From assembly GCA_963966185.1 (NCBI GenBank), contig CAWZYM010000253.1, positions 516,001 through 580,000 of the forward strand: 64,000 bases of DNA. The letters run 5' to 3'. Below, piece by piece: positions 1-11,783 of the stretch. The position numbers and the translations under genes were made by a program. Under the pieces are notes generated by a model that was not told the DNA's origin, did no database searches, and was given only the letters and a program-made list of their open reading frames with translations. Every line of letters begins with the position of its first letter. Within the stretch, counting starts at the first letter, position 1. The stretch is from Rhabditoides inermis (Eukaryota; Nematoda; Chromadorea; Rhabditida; Rhabditidae).

Positions 1-1655
1 AAGTGTCATGAATGCCGTTATTATTGCCCTCGTTTTCACAAACAGTCCTAAACAAATCAAAAGCTATTGTATATTCATGTATTACACAGCGTTCTTTGAT
101 TTCTGTTCAAGTGTTGCCTCTGGTATGGTAATGCAAAGGTTTATTAATATCAACAACAAAAACATGTATTAGAAATTTTTTAGAACAATCCCTATCAAGT
201 ATTCGTTGTTATACATCAGTTACGGACCATGCCAACTGATATCTCCACAATTATGTTTCAATATGTTTTCATATCTGATGTCTTTTTACAGTCATAATCT
301 ATTTGTTCTAACGTTATCGTTTTGTTACAGGTAAGACAGGAATATAATAAAATGTTTGATATTTTGTTCAGATACTGGGTGCTAGATCGAGATCACTTCA
401 GTAGGCGAGCGATCGTTATTGGAGTTGGAGTAGCGTATCTGCCTTCGCTTTTCATTGCGGTACAAAACAAGTATTTTGAAACGCACTCACTTTTACTTTT
501 AAGATGGGATACACTACAACAGAATCTCCGGAAGCCGATGTAAGGGCCATTCTAGCATCCTACAACTATACGGGCATCGATCACAAGACTGTGACTGGGA
601 TTCTGTCAATTCTCAATCCAGCTAGCATCACGCTGATATTGTACATGGTCTGGTTTGAACAAATTGTATCATGCAACTTTTTTGTAGTCAGTTCCCGTAT
701 TTCCCATCTACATAGTAATTCTGATTGTGCACCATCACATCATTCGAAGGCTGAGATTGTCTAGTACGCTTATCAGCGAATCGACGAAACGTCTACACCG
801 ACAACTCGTCAATGTATGTTTTTTTTAATAAGAATATAACAACCCGAAAACGCTTTTTGCGAAACACCATTTTTCGAAAAGCATTCCGAGGATATTCGGA
901 CAGACTGATCCGGGTCACACTACATATAGATTAAACACAGACCTTGTGCATGAAAATGCGAAAAAATATATATAAAAAAAATCGTTTGGAAACTACGCTT
1001 CAAAACGCAGTCATATTGTCTGCCAGAGCCATCTTTGTATCTCTTCACTGAATTACGACTTCTATCCACATGTATGTACGTACGGTGAATGTGTCTGTAG
1101 AGGCTGACAATCAAAAAAAGAAACAATTTACTCGTATCATTATGCTTGATTATTACTTGAACTTGACTTTTTGAAAGGAAAAGAAAAAAGAAGTTGCTGT
1201 AGGCGCTGTTTCTTCAAGCCGTCATACCTGGTCTGTTCATGTTTTCCGTCATTCTCTATCTCCTCGCACAATTGGACATCTACAGATCACTATTTCAGGT
1301 ACAGAAATCACAGTCATATCAATCATATCATATATCACACATTTAAGGAACTCGCAATATACTCGTTTGGGTCTCTGATACCACTACTTGCTCCGATCGT
1401 TCCCATATACTGCGTCAGTCCTTACAGGCGAGGATCCATGATTATTTCTATTTTCGTGATCTCGAGAATGTCTTTTATAACGAACAATACTTTACTTTAT
1501 GTTAGGTTCTTAGCAACACGTGTCATCGTTTCTTTAGGAGACAAGCTCTGCGGTGGATGCGATTGGACTTCTCGCGCAGTACAGTGGACTACATCCACCA
1601 GAGTCACAGCCATGCGCAGAGGAACACCACACTTGCTTCCGGCGTCATACAGTAG
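1..1655 (+). CDS. Serpentine chemoreceptor, Srd class (5' end outside window)
   Basis: Seven-transmembrane odorant-type receptor expected in the membrane of sensory neurons. Exons read <2-138, 184-330, 372-459, 504-647, 688-813, 1203-1298, 1348-1427 and 1538-1655, and all phases agree. TM1 ends NAVIIALVFTNSPKQIKSY, as in the Srd family. TM3 has the family GPC (YISYGPC) and ends LSFCYR, followed by YWVLDR. TM6 is QAVIPGLFMFSVILYLL and TM7 ends IYCVSPYR, then a basic tail with stop TAG at 1653. Introns are 40-60 bp except a longer one at 814-1202. The last intron (1428-1537) starts with GC rather than GT. Only the extreme N-terminus is missing. Family call is by motif recognition; ligand unknown. 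Confidence 0.88.
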
Positions 1656-2094
1656 TATCGTCTATTGTCGATGAACTGTGTATCAACGGCAGCATACCGT
1701 AATATGAACTTTACAAATGTATACACTATAGGAAAAAAAATCATTTTCAATCCAAATCTATACATTTTTTTCTGCTATCGTTCATTTGTTGACACGCCTG
1801 TTTTAACATCGCCTGATAAAAGATGTATGTTGTATGGTCGTACCCTGATAGTAGTGAATAAACAGAAGCATATCTTTTAGCAAGTAAAATGTATTACAAA
1901 CAACAATAAGTGTTATACAGTACTTTACAGTTACACTATGGTTTTGCAAAAGAACGACGATTTTTCGTTATTTACAATACCAACTTTCGAGTTCAACGTT
2001 GATCGCATCACGAAAAGCCAGTCGCCCAATGCTTCAATATTGCAAAAATGCAGAAATTAGTGCAGAAATTAAGCACGGAGAGCGCAAATGAACG

Positions 2095-2165
2095 ATGTTT
2101 TCGATAGCTACTTTTATGCCTTTTATCGCACCAATTGTTTCGATATACTGTGTCAGTCCATACAG
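2095..2165 (+). pseudogene. Orphan srd TM7 exon fragment
   Basis: The sequence encodes MPFIAPIVSIYCVSPYR and is followed by a good GTAAAC donor. It resembles the TM7 exon of the complete srd gene just upstream (LLAPIVPIYCVSPYR). There is an in-frame TGA just before it, and no other receptor exons surround it. It reads as the remnant of a second, tandem srd copy. An alternative C-terminal exon of the upstream gene is less likely because that gene already has its own TM7 exon and stop. Confidence 0.6.
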
Positions 2166-3185
2166 GTAAACGGAGCCATGAATATTATAGATATTTTCCG
2201 GATGTGAGAAACAGGCGCACCGTTTCCGGCAGTCAGAGAATGCACTTTCAACCACGGCTATGAATTTAATCATTTGCTTGAACACTTTCATTCAAATGAC
2301 ATATGACTTTGATCTGTGTCGCCATCATAATACGCGCATGTCCAATTCAAGTATCTATCATCAAAGCATAATTTCAACCAACAACACAATTCTCAACACA
2401 AAACTTTTATGGGAACCTATAATTATTTTTGGAGCGTTGTAACTAGCCTTTTTACCCGCAGCTGTTTGAATATATGAAATACATCTCGTTTTCGTAGTTG
2501 TTAGAATTGACTAATGTATGCTAAACAACGTGTGTTGTTACAAATTCGAAATAACAGTGCACGTAAGTAAGCATTGGCTGCAATCACACACTCAATGAGT
2601 CAACAACCACACACTCTCTCTCACTCGCCTCACCTCGAATATCGATCGGATGGGAGTGTGGATCAGTGGTGAGAGAGTGAGAGAGCGCCAGGCGGCGGGA
2701 ATGGTTGCGTGCAGCCGCAGTGTCTCCACTATTATACATAATGAGCGATTATACATAATGAGCGACGACTCCGACTCGGAGTACGAGTTCTCCGATTGGG
2801 ACGAGGAAAGGAGCGGGAGATACTAGGTTTGTAATCATAAAGTATGCATCGCAACAGCGCTGATGCGCTTTTGCACATAATATCATTGTGTATGTTTCAT
2901 ACACGTACTATAGTATACGCTATGTTTAATCGTTTCATGCATTGCGATTATATTAGGTGCGTGTTCGCACTGCTCCCACTGCCACACTCTGCCCTGCACT
3001 CTCGGCTGTCCACTAGAGGTGTGCATCTGCGGAGGGGAGATGCATCGATGCAAGATGCCAGATCACGCAACCATATGCTCTGAGGTGAACATTAACTGTG
3101 ATCGTCTGGTCGCACATATACAATTAATTACAATTTTTGCAGTGCGCGAACAAGCGTGTAAACTGTAAACTCTTCCTGATTATAG
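2166..3185. other. Intergenic, with a short acidic ORF
   Basis: Mostly AT-rich sequence. An ATG at 2758 opens a 22-codon acidic ORF (MSDDSDSEYEFSDWDEERSG...) ending in TAG at 2824-2826, directly before a GTTTGT donor-like site. Its composition looks coding, and it could belong to the 5' end of gene D. However, its phase does not join the next exon at 3186, so I do not connect them. An 18-base repeat (attatacataatgagcga) occurs twice at about 2731-2766. A GA-rich patch lies near 2670. Confidence 0.3.
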
Positions 3186-5852
3186 ACACCAGCGCCGTGC
3201 TACAATGCCGGGTACGGATGCGAGACTGTGCTGCCAAGAGGGTGAGTTGAGGGTGAGGAAAAGGCAATACGAAAGAGCGCAACATGTTTATAAAGAAAAA
3301 GGAGGGAGGGAGATCTCACTTACTGTCGGCGAGTTTGATGTCCTGCCTTGTTTAGCTCTCGGCGCATCTCTCGCATTGCCCGGCGAGTGTGGTGGTGTGC
3401 GGGCGAGAAAGGAACACGCGAATACGCAACAAGACTGTCAAAAAGATGATGAAGAGGGTAAGCTTTGAGATCACATACAACATGTCACTTGACACATTCA
3501 GGTTGGCAAGGGACTGTCGCCGGCGCCGGAAGTGTCCATCCCGGACCGAATAGAAGACATCGATCTTGAGATGATTCGGAACGATCAGGCAATGCTTATC
3601 GCTAGCTATTCGGAGAGTCGGGTATCGCGAGTGCGGAGAAGGGATGGGCTGAATACTTCACACCCAATCGTGCCAATGCGGTACATGCCGGATAAAAAAG
3701 GTAACATCCGTTTCTTCGTGAATTATGAATAAGAAAAACACCAAAAAAAAACTTTTCAAAAGATTCCTTGCTGTTAAGTACAAGAAAACAATAGTTTGAT
3801 ATGTTTTGTTTCCTTCGAATTACGATAGAGGAATAATTTCACTTACAGTCCGATACTATGAAAAAAATGCAACAACAAAAAACAATTTCATTTTCTCCAA
3901 TCACTTTAGAACTTGATGAAAACTCGAATCCCTCCATTCCGGCAGATGCGGACAGCAGCGATGAAGAGAAGCGGATACACGTGAATTACCACAAATAAAT
4001 AAGCGAATGATTTTGGGTTTAGGATGCGAAGATGAAGAAGAAGCGCGCAATGTTCGCCAACTGCTACATGTGCCGGCACGACCCGAGCAGCCAGCACTTG
4101 CACACACTCGGCATTGAGAACTACAAGTGAGCGGCCGCAACTTTTGTTAGGGTCTGGGTGATTGATTGACCACCCGTATTTCTCGGTAACCGGTAACCCA
4201 CCTTATAGATACGAGAAGAGTCGGCCGCCGCGAATCACCGAGCGCGGCAACAATTAGTTCTATGCACAGCGCGGGCTGATGGTGAGTGAGGGGCAGGGGC
4301 GGGTGAGCGGGACACGCACACCAGAGTGCACATTGCGCATCCGCACGCACACTGGTGCCGGTATCGATCGATTGCACTGTGGGCAGTGGGTGGCAGCTGG
4401 GCGCGCCAGCCCCGGTCGCATTTCATTCAAGGCCGCCTTCGCTTTTCAATGCGGATTAGCTTGGATCTAGGTTGTTTAACTCATTTTCTTTAATGTTTTT
4501 AATGTAATGTTTCAGTTTGTGACGTCCGATGTTTGCAACTACGTTATATTGTTTTCACGTCATTCCATAACTCTATTTTCATTGTTTGTTCATTTAGGTA
4601 TTATATATATATTGCGTATTGCTCATGCGCATTCTTTTTTCTTTCTTTGGATCTCACTTTTTAAGATCCGTCTCGCCGATTTCATCATATCATATCTGAA
4701 TCGCTAAATAGTCGCCCGCTGGCTGATAGTTTGAGTTTGTGCTATTGACAGTCAGTGCCACGGCCCGGTGTGCGTTCACTGATTTGCGTGACCATAGATG
4801 CACGCGACGCACACGCAGCGCAGCTCCCATGTTAAAGAAAAAAGAGCTTATCCCCATTGGCAATTTTCTAAGAACCTGTGAACATTGATCCAGAAAAGAG
4901 AACGGCAGGTCGCGTCGCGTGCCCGCCATCCGCGCGTTGCGGCGGCTGGGCGCCTGGCCAAGGACGACCTCGTATATTCAAAATATAAATTGCTTGAGCG
5001 AACCTCGGCACGCAATTGATGCGTAGCGTGAGTCTGTTTCGAGGGTAGTGACACCTAGTATAGTAGTAAACTTTAGGTTCGCCGGTTAGACTCTCGGAAT
5101 CCAGTTTTTGTCACTTTCGTGCACCATGACTTTGGATGTTTCTCGTGAAAAGAGTGTTACTGCTTTTATACCCACTATAGTACTTCTCCATTGCTCATCA
5201 TTCAATTATTCGTAATTCTCAGTTGATATCGCTCGACACTGCTCGAACACCGTGTGTCTCTGCAGAATGACGCTTCTGTCGCTGGCGCGGTACATGCGGC
5301 ACGGCAACCGCAGGATGTACGAGCAGCGCCGCGCCCGTCTCGACAAGCAGGGAATGCTCCACTTTCCCAGGGTGCGTTCTCTTATGGCACGTTGAGCATT
5401 TACTGTTGGAATGATCAGTTTCTTGAAATCCCTCCAATACTCCTTCGAACCACAATGTTGAATTTCGTAGGGAGAAGAGATATAAGGGAGATATAAGGAT
5501 TGATGGCAGTATTGTTTCTGCATCCCTCTTGCAACCTGGCTTCAGACAATGGCGCAGGACGATGTGGTGATGGTGGAGCAGCAGGCGCTGTGGGAGGCGG
5601 GCGACGACCCCGCAACATCGCCCTACCAGGTATCGTGGCCCTGTTTCACACGTCGGGACATCCCACATGACGATGATCCCATCTTTACAGGCAGTGCGAT
5701 CGGAGCAGGCGTCGCCGGCCGACATCAAGGAGTCTCCCCGGAAGGTGGCTGGCAGGCGGAAGAGGAAGAGGGGAGGCGGGGCCAAGGGAGGCGTTCCCAA
5801 GAGAAGCCAGCCACTCCGCAACGCTACCAACAAGAACGCCGGAAAAGCATAG
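3186..5852 (+). CDS. Unrecognised multi-exon protein, 'gene D' copy 1
   Basis: I do not recognise this family. Exons 3186-3241, 3502-3700, 3910-3980, 4023-4126, 5266-5371, 5546-5629 and 5691-5852 join with consistent phases into at least 259 residues; the start codon is not found. Order along the protein: an acidic/charged N-terminal part (IPDRIEDIDLEMIRNDQ), an acidic patch (ADADSSDEEKRIH), a Cys/His cluster NCYMCRHDPSSQHLH that could bind zinc, an Arg-rich stretch (RYMRHGNRRMYEQRRARLD), an acidic DDVVMVEQQ segment, and a very basic tail (GRRKRKRGGG) ending at TAG 5850. The composition suggests a nuclear, nucleic-acid-associated protein; that is inference. A cassette at 4209-4281 can end the protein early. 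Confidence 0.6.
4209..4281 (+). other. Alternative cassette exon with in-frame TAG in gene D
   Basis: A 73-nt segment between a TATAG acceptor and an ATG/GTGAGT donor. Joined to the phase-2 exon ending at 4126 it encodes YEKSRPPRITERGNN and stops at TAG (4257). Skipping it joins 4126 to 5266 exactly in frame. It could be a poison exon or an alternative short C-terminus. The second duplication unit has the identical cassette. Confidence 0.45.
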
Positions 5853-7103
5853 TTTAGTCTAAACTAATTTCACGTAATTCATCCGGGTCTTATTGCGTGC
5901 TCACTTATCGCTGTCTTTCGATTGATTGTGAAATAAAACTTGTTTTAACTTGATGTTTTACACTGGTGTAAGTTGTTTTACCTTGATATAGATTTATCCC
6001 ATAAATTGAGGATAAAAGAAACATAAATAGTGAAATACACATTACAAACGGTAGATCTGTTTAAAATGAAATGGGCAGTTCCCTTTCCGAATATCTCCCA
6101 GACATCTTTCGATGGCATTAGCGCCGGTCCAAGTTCAATCGGCAGTGGTGGATTTTCGCTTATTAGCGGTCTCATTGCGCGTTCTTCGCAGCGCAAGCGC
6201 ATGCAATGACTTTATTAGAAAGGAAAATTGGATGCGAATACGCCACAGAGAGCGGTCGGTTTTGGAAATAACTCCATTCGGAAAAGTGCAATTTGTTTGT
6301 GCTTTCCACAGTAGCTTCCCAGTAGAAATTCCGAAAAACGATTGTTTTCCGATTTTCGATAACTGTAAAACTAAATTGTATATCAATCAATAACGCCTAA
6401 AACAGCGTAATCTAGTAGTGGAAATCTGTTTTGGTAATAACTATCTTTGGAGTGGAGCTTGAGGGCTGAATTTTGGATGTGTTGTGTACAAGACTTATTC
6501 CGAGAATCGCTTGTTTTTCGATTTTTGCAAATGGCTCATTGTACAGTAATACATGACAAAAACCGAGAAATGTCGTTGATATGGCATCATTTTCTCGTCA
6601 TTCCCTCATTGTTGGTTCGACCTGCGATAATGCCGTACGATGAAAATATAGGGAATGGCCTATACCAAGAAATATACCATCGAAAAAATAAATGTAATTA
6701 AATAACTCCCATAGCCACCTCTCCAATGTCGCAATATGCTCTGTGGCAAAATATCTTGTAAATCATCAATTACTAGAGTAATGTTTTAGTTAAGTCTTAC
6801 CCGGGACAGCATACCAGAGACTGCTCCGGAAAGCGAGAACATTCTGTGCATTCGACTAAGTAGGAGGCACCATCTATACAAGAAAGTGGGTAAAGTCAGA
6901 GAGTGAGAGAGTGAGAGAGTAAGAGAGAAGATGGGAGGGAGGGAAGGAGAGGGAGAGAGACTTGTAGATGCCTGGCCGTGGTGCCGCGCTGTCTGGTCGC
7001 CGCGCACTGTCGCACACACGCTGTGCGACGAGAGGATAGACTGTCTGGTGAGACACATGGAAAACATGCAAAGAACCATCCGCTGTCCGACTATTTCCCT
7101 GTA
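5853..7103. other. Intergenic spacer between gene D and the F-box-like gene
   Basis: No exon chain that I can support. AATAAA-like signal at about 5931 fits the gene D 3' end. Short GA-rich blocks sit at 6900-6960. Confidence 0.6.
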
Positions 7104-7456
7104 ATGGCAGATTTAGGTGGTGCGTTGTCCGCAGTGGCCGGCTGCCCCTTCACAACTGAGCGACTGCGACCGCGCGCGGGAGTGATGAGGTGCGGCCACT
7201 GACACTTTTCTCTATCCCACTTCCTATCATTCAGATACCGCGCCGATCTCAACTCTGTCGTGAACCTCGTCGATGCCGCCTCGTCCACGTCAGTCGTGGA
7301 TGACGAGGCGGTAGGTCGAGACAGCGTGGCATAGTAACGTGGGATAGTTTCAGACGACCCTCACCGACCCACCGTTGTGGGAGCTGCTGGAGGTGTGTGG
7401 CTATCTGGACGCTGGAGACGTGCGCACGCTGACTGCAATGAATCGGTGAGTGCCCA

Positions 7457-7502
<46 letters not shown>

Positions 7503-7736
7503 CATGGCGACTCCACTTGTCAATTGTGACTTCATGGCTCTGGATGAAGAAGAGAAGGAGTGGTTCAAGGTCTCTTTTTCTTGTCTCTCTCTCTCTCTAT
7601 CTCTCTCTTTTTCTCTTTCTTTCTCTCTCTTTCTCTCTCTATTCTTGACAGTGTATTTCAGAACAAGTGGAGAGGCTTGAAGAGACTATGCAGCAACCTC
7701 TTCACAAAGTTGTTTGTTTCGAAGGGGGACGTGTGA
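7104..7736 (+). CDS. Small F-box-like protein, copy 1
   Basis: Exons 7104-7189, 7235-7310, 7354-7445 and 7652-7736 join in phase into 112 residues starting MADLGGALSAVAGC and ending VSKGDV. Residues about 59-90 (PPLWELLEVCGYLDAGDV, then RTLTAMNRVFQNKW) follow the F-box pattern of P...L..v..YLd..D...L..vNR...w. F-box proteins bind Skp1 and recruit substrates to SCF ubiquitin ligases; here no substrate-binding domain follows, so this is either a minimal adaptor or a fragment. The third intron holds a TA microsatellite and a TC-rich tract. The frame is also open upstream of the ATG, so the start could lie further 5'. Confidence 0.5.
7459..7498. repeat. (TA)n microsatellite in the F-box-like gene intron
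   Basis: About 20 TA units. The duplicate at 17720-17763 is two units longer, one of the few differences between the duplication units. Confidence 0.95.
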
Positions 7737-7851
7737 GGCTGTGAGGATCGTCATCTTGTCGAACTCAATCCAGAACTTGTGGCAATGGCTAAAAGAAGAC
7801 AACAACTGAAAAGGAACTCGTGTCAAGTCAGGTAGTAGCAGTCAGTGTGAG

Positions 7852-7855
<4 letters not shown>

Positions 7856-7922
<67 letters not shown>
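7856..7922. repeat. (GA)n microsatellite
   Basis: About 66 bp of GA. The unit-2 equivalent (about 18122-18178) is 9 bp shorter net. The Arg-Glu 'protein' read through it is a repeat artefact. Confidence 0.95.
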
Positions 7923-7924
<2 letters not shown>

Positions 7925-8248
7925 AGTTTTTTCCGTTTCCAGCTATCATATGCCGGGAGGGACCACCGAGAAAGAGATGGAAGATTGAGGTGCGAATCCC
8001 ATCATAGCCACTCCAGAAGCCTTCAAATCATACGAGTCTGCCAAGCGCGAAGGATCGCGGAAAAAAGGGAAACAAGAAATGTAGGAAACGATAGTAGATG
8101 GGGGGGTCTACATCTACATCTTTCAAAAGAAGAAGGTGAAGCGAGTGGATAAAGTGGACGAGACTGAAACAAGGAAGGAAAGGTGAGACGACTCGGGCGA
8201 CCGATCGAAGAAGGCCGATAGAAGTAGAAAGAAGGGATCAAGCAGAAC

Positions 8249-8428
8249 ATGTGGATGATTGACACTTCCGGGAAGTCATCCCTGTCGAGGACAGCTCCGA
8301 AGAAAAAGGAAGATAGACACAGCAGAAAGATTTATGGGAAATTGTGGGTGATGGTGGACACTTCCCGGGAGGCGTCGTTCACCTTCAAGAACAGGCACAG
8401 CTATCATGGATCCACCAACGTGGACTAG
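8249..8428 (+). CDS. Lys/Arg-rich short ORF, copy 1
   Basis: 59 codons from ATG to TAG. The protein has two related TS-containing segments (IDTSGKSSLSRTAPKKK and VDTSREASFTFKNRHS). Upstream DNA (7760-8240) is also rich in Lys/Arg/Glu codons in broken frames, for example ATPEAFKSYESAKREGSRKK at 7999-8080. This may therefore be the last exon of a larger basic protein whose exon chain I could not close. Not recognised. Confidence 0.3.
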   Translation: MWMIDTSGKSSLSRTAPKKKEDRHSRKIYGKLWVMVDTSREASFTFKNRHSYHGSTNVD

Positions 8429-8706
8429 TCCTCATCTATCAAGTAACAACCAGCACACCTTATTAACAGTACGTTTACGATTCTTAGTCGATGTGCATAT
8501 GTCGATATATCGGATGATGAGTGCCGTCTTTATGAAAACGATAATGCGTTCATATTGTTATGTGCAAAGTAGTTTTGTGCTAAGAGAGTTTTCTCATGTG
8601 CTTCTCAGTTTTCTCAAACACCAAATGTCTTCAATGAAATAGAAATCTTCATCTCGTTCATATCCTAATATGGATGTGTCCGTTGCTTGGCTGCGGAGTG
8701 AGGAGA

Positions 8707-11700
8707 CTATGCCTGGATGAGCTGCTTCTCCTCGTGACGATACACGTCATCTTCTTCGTCGGGTTTGATCATCTCTGAAGCATTTTTCTCTCTTTGCATT
8801 GTGTGATTAGGACATTAGGAAACGATCAGAAATGAATGTAACTGTGTAACTGATCTTTGAATTTTCTTACAAAGCGGGATGTTTTCGTTGGTGTCCGCAT
8901 GGCGCATGAGGCATGGCTCATTACAACCAGCGCGGCAGCGCTGGTTGGTTTGTGTTAAGACTAGTCGCGCGCTAGAATCGGCAAAACGCGACTGAACGAA
9001 AAGTCCCTTAGAATCTTTGCGAGAACAATGTGATGCTGATAGATGTTATCAGGATGTTAGAAAATGGTTAAGTTTCGATTTTGGTAACGTTAGCTGTTGT
9101 AGGAAGCGAGATACGCGCGCGCCCCCTGAGGGGCAATCCCCTGTGTACGGATGGTTTTCTAGGGGGGGGGGGCGCGCACCGGCTGCCCCCAGCAGACAGG
9201 AGGTGCACATTCCGCTTTGCCTGTGGATTGCACTGATATCGTTCAGATCGTGTGCTTTGCCGTGCGCACAGTAGTGTTGTAGTTAGCGATTGCGCCCGTT
9301 GAGACACATGGCTCGAGTTCGGTTCCGGCTGGTGGCAAACCTTTTGTTATATATGATTTTACATAGAAATGACATTGGAATTGTAAATTTTCTTTATATG
9401 AAATCCAATAAAAGTACATTCATTATCTTTTAAAAGGACTTCCGTAAGAGAAGAGTTTGTGTTACTCAACGTAATGCAACAAAAGCTCATGCATTTTATC
9501 AATCGAAATAGTACACAAACCTGCTCCAATAGTTCAACAAGATATATATAATCGATCGGATACCGAAATCAATTTGCCGACGTACAACATTTGCTCGCAT
9601 TAGTTTTTTTATTGCAGAAAGAGCAGGTTTGTTTACTATTTCGATTGATAAAATGCATGAACTTTTGTTGCATTACGTTGAGTAATACAAACTCTTCTCT
9701 TACGGAAGTCCTTTTAAAAGATAATTCTCATTCAGTTATGTTATCCGCTGAACCAACTCACGCCAATTGAAGCACGGAATCATAAGGATTGCAAGAACGT
9801 GACCGATCTGAAACATAACATTGCCACAATAGTTGTTGTGTCATCTAACCAGGTAGACTATGGCGATGGCGTCTACCCAGCTGTCGCGGATGATTGCCAT
9901 GCGCACTTGCACGTGGCACATCTGAAAGCAGCAAATCATTGAACTCGCCACGGAGAGCAGCATGCAAGAAGGCCAGCGTGTTTTTGATCCTTAGAAGTTC
10001 ACTCTAGCGAGATGATGTTTTTTGTAGATCCACATTTTGAATATCAAAGTGTTGTACCCACGTGTTCGGGTGCGAGCTCTTTGTCGTCATCCAGCACGCA
10101 CTCCAGCCGCTCCTTGATCATGTCCAGAAAGGTCTGCAAGGAGGAAATAACAATAATACGTTTATTGCCATGTACATTTGAGAGAAACAGTGAAATACAG
10201 CATAATGATCTATTGCATACGGTATGAGAAAAAGAAAAAGAAAACAGAAAGCATCAAATACTGACTACAGTCTACGAAAGAAAATGTACGGACAAAGTGG
10301 GAGAGCGATTCACCTCCTCCTTCTCTGCCTCGTTGAAGTGCTGTCGGAAGGAGGCGGCGGCCGGCGCGGTCACCCGCCACGCATGCAAGATCGCACCACC
10401 CAGCACTGAACACAGCGCGCAGATTGTTAGATGCGAAAACACATTTTCAAAAAAAGAGTTGCTGCTACTCACCAATCACATATACGAGCACGACTGCAGT
10501 GAGGATAGTGGCGAGTCGGCGGTGCACCAGACACTGAAATGATTACATCTACATATGTACAATTTGATCGATTGTTTAGTTATTGATTCAATATTGCGGC
10601 GCGAATATCGAGTAAGCAAGCATCATCCATATATCTTTCGAAACTACAGACTACATATACAAAACTGAAAAATATATCATCATGATAAGTGATCAACGAA
10701 AATCCCTATCACGTGAGAAACATGCGACTCACGATCTGACTCCTGTTTCCCTTGCGGTCGTTGAAGTCGAAGAACTGTGGAATGATGACGAGCATCATTA
10801 GGATGATTCCCACTGTGGAGACCGCCCACAGATACTGCCACGAGTGCTTGTACTGCAACAAACTCACGTTACTCAATGCTATCAGTTACTTATTGTACGG
10901 ATCATACTGTTACAAGTATGAGGTAGTTTTTGAATACAACTTTCTTGGCAGTATGAATGGTTCATGTTTATGTTATGTTCTATTTTAGTTCTGTTTTTAC
11001 CAATCTTCTCAGAAGTGATACGACTCGTTTAACGACAGTTCGTTCTTTTCGCGTGTGAAACATAACAAAACACAAAACCCCAACGTCACGACTGTTCCGC
11101 TAACTGTGACGTATTGTATTTTAACAAAAAAACTCACTATATCATTTTTTGTAGAATGTAGAATCATTGTTTTTATACTTGTATTGTGTATTACAATTTG
11201 TTTCGTAGATCTGAGTTCTATGTAGCGTAACTGTGATGTGGTTAAGACACTGAACTAGTGTCTAACTATAGTGTTGTTCGCCGGTCACCTAATAGAAATG
11301 TGATTGATTCACTGTGCGTGACAAAAGTATGATGATGCCGTCACTTTTTGACAGACTGTTCTCGATACAATGTGCACGCAACTTGGGAACAGTGATTGTT
11401 TCGAATTGTTTATGAATTCGAAAAAAAACTTTTGATTGAACAGTCTGATGCCATGCCATTCATGACATGCAATTCGTTCATGCAAAACTAAACATCAAGA
11501 CAATGTCGACTCACTTGTTCGATCTGTTCTCTGTGTGCTGCCGTCCACTCGTATCCAGGCACTCCCTTGTGGACTGTGTCCTCGAACATCAGATAAGAAG
11601 GAGGCAGGATCAGCTCGGCAGATTTGTAGTACGCCTCACTGCAAAGGTCACATTGTGTTCACCTCCTTCCCTACCTTCTCACCTCACTGCTAGAATGCAG

Positions 11701-11783
11701 CTAGTGAAGAAGAACTCTATTCCGCAGAACATGAACACGGCATACTTGTAGTAAGGCGGAAGAAGTCGATGTAGGTACTTCAT
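8707..11783 (-). CDS. Four-transmembrane protein of unknown family, copy 1
   Basis: Minus-strand gene starting one base behind a TTTCAG (11783) and ending at TAG 8707. Nine exons join in phase into about 250 residues: MKYLHRLLPPYYKY, TM1 (AVFMFCGIEFFFTSCILAV), a loop with ELILPPSYLMFEDTVHKGVP, TM2 (WAVSTVGIILMMLVIIP), TM3 (ATILTAVVLVYVIVLGGAI), a ~65-residue loop with two Cys (LECVLDDD, HMCHVQV), TM4 (AIAIVYLIGHVLAILMIPCF) and an acidic tail KPDEEDDVYRHEEKQLIQA. The plan resembles a tetraspanin, but the CCG motif is absent, so I leave it unnamed. The last intron (8775-9761) holds an inverted-repeat element. Retaining that intron would end the protein at TAA 9736. Confidence 0.72.
9424..9725. 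mobile_element. Foldback/MITE-like inverted repeat in the last intron of the four-TM gene
   Basis: Two ~103-bp arms (9424-9526 and 9621-9725) are near-perfect reverse complements with a ~94-bp spacer. There is no coding capacity. The duplicate lies at 19686-19987. Confidence 0.85.

Noticed and set aside
5219..5833. 204-codon minus-strand frame (and its copy at 15480)
   Set aside because: Shadow of the gene D exons at 5266-5852, which have matching splice sites and phase on the plus strand.
7820..8152. 110-codon frame rich in Arg-Glu (and similar frames at 18087, 36271, 57938, 59529, 62596)
   Set aside because: Most of the length is GA or CT microsatellite; the flanks do not form a splice chain.
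9017..9274. 85-codon frame over the G run
   Set aside because: The G run differs by four bases between the duplicates, which shifts this frame; it lies in the last intron of the four-TM gene.
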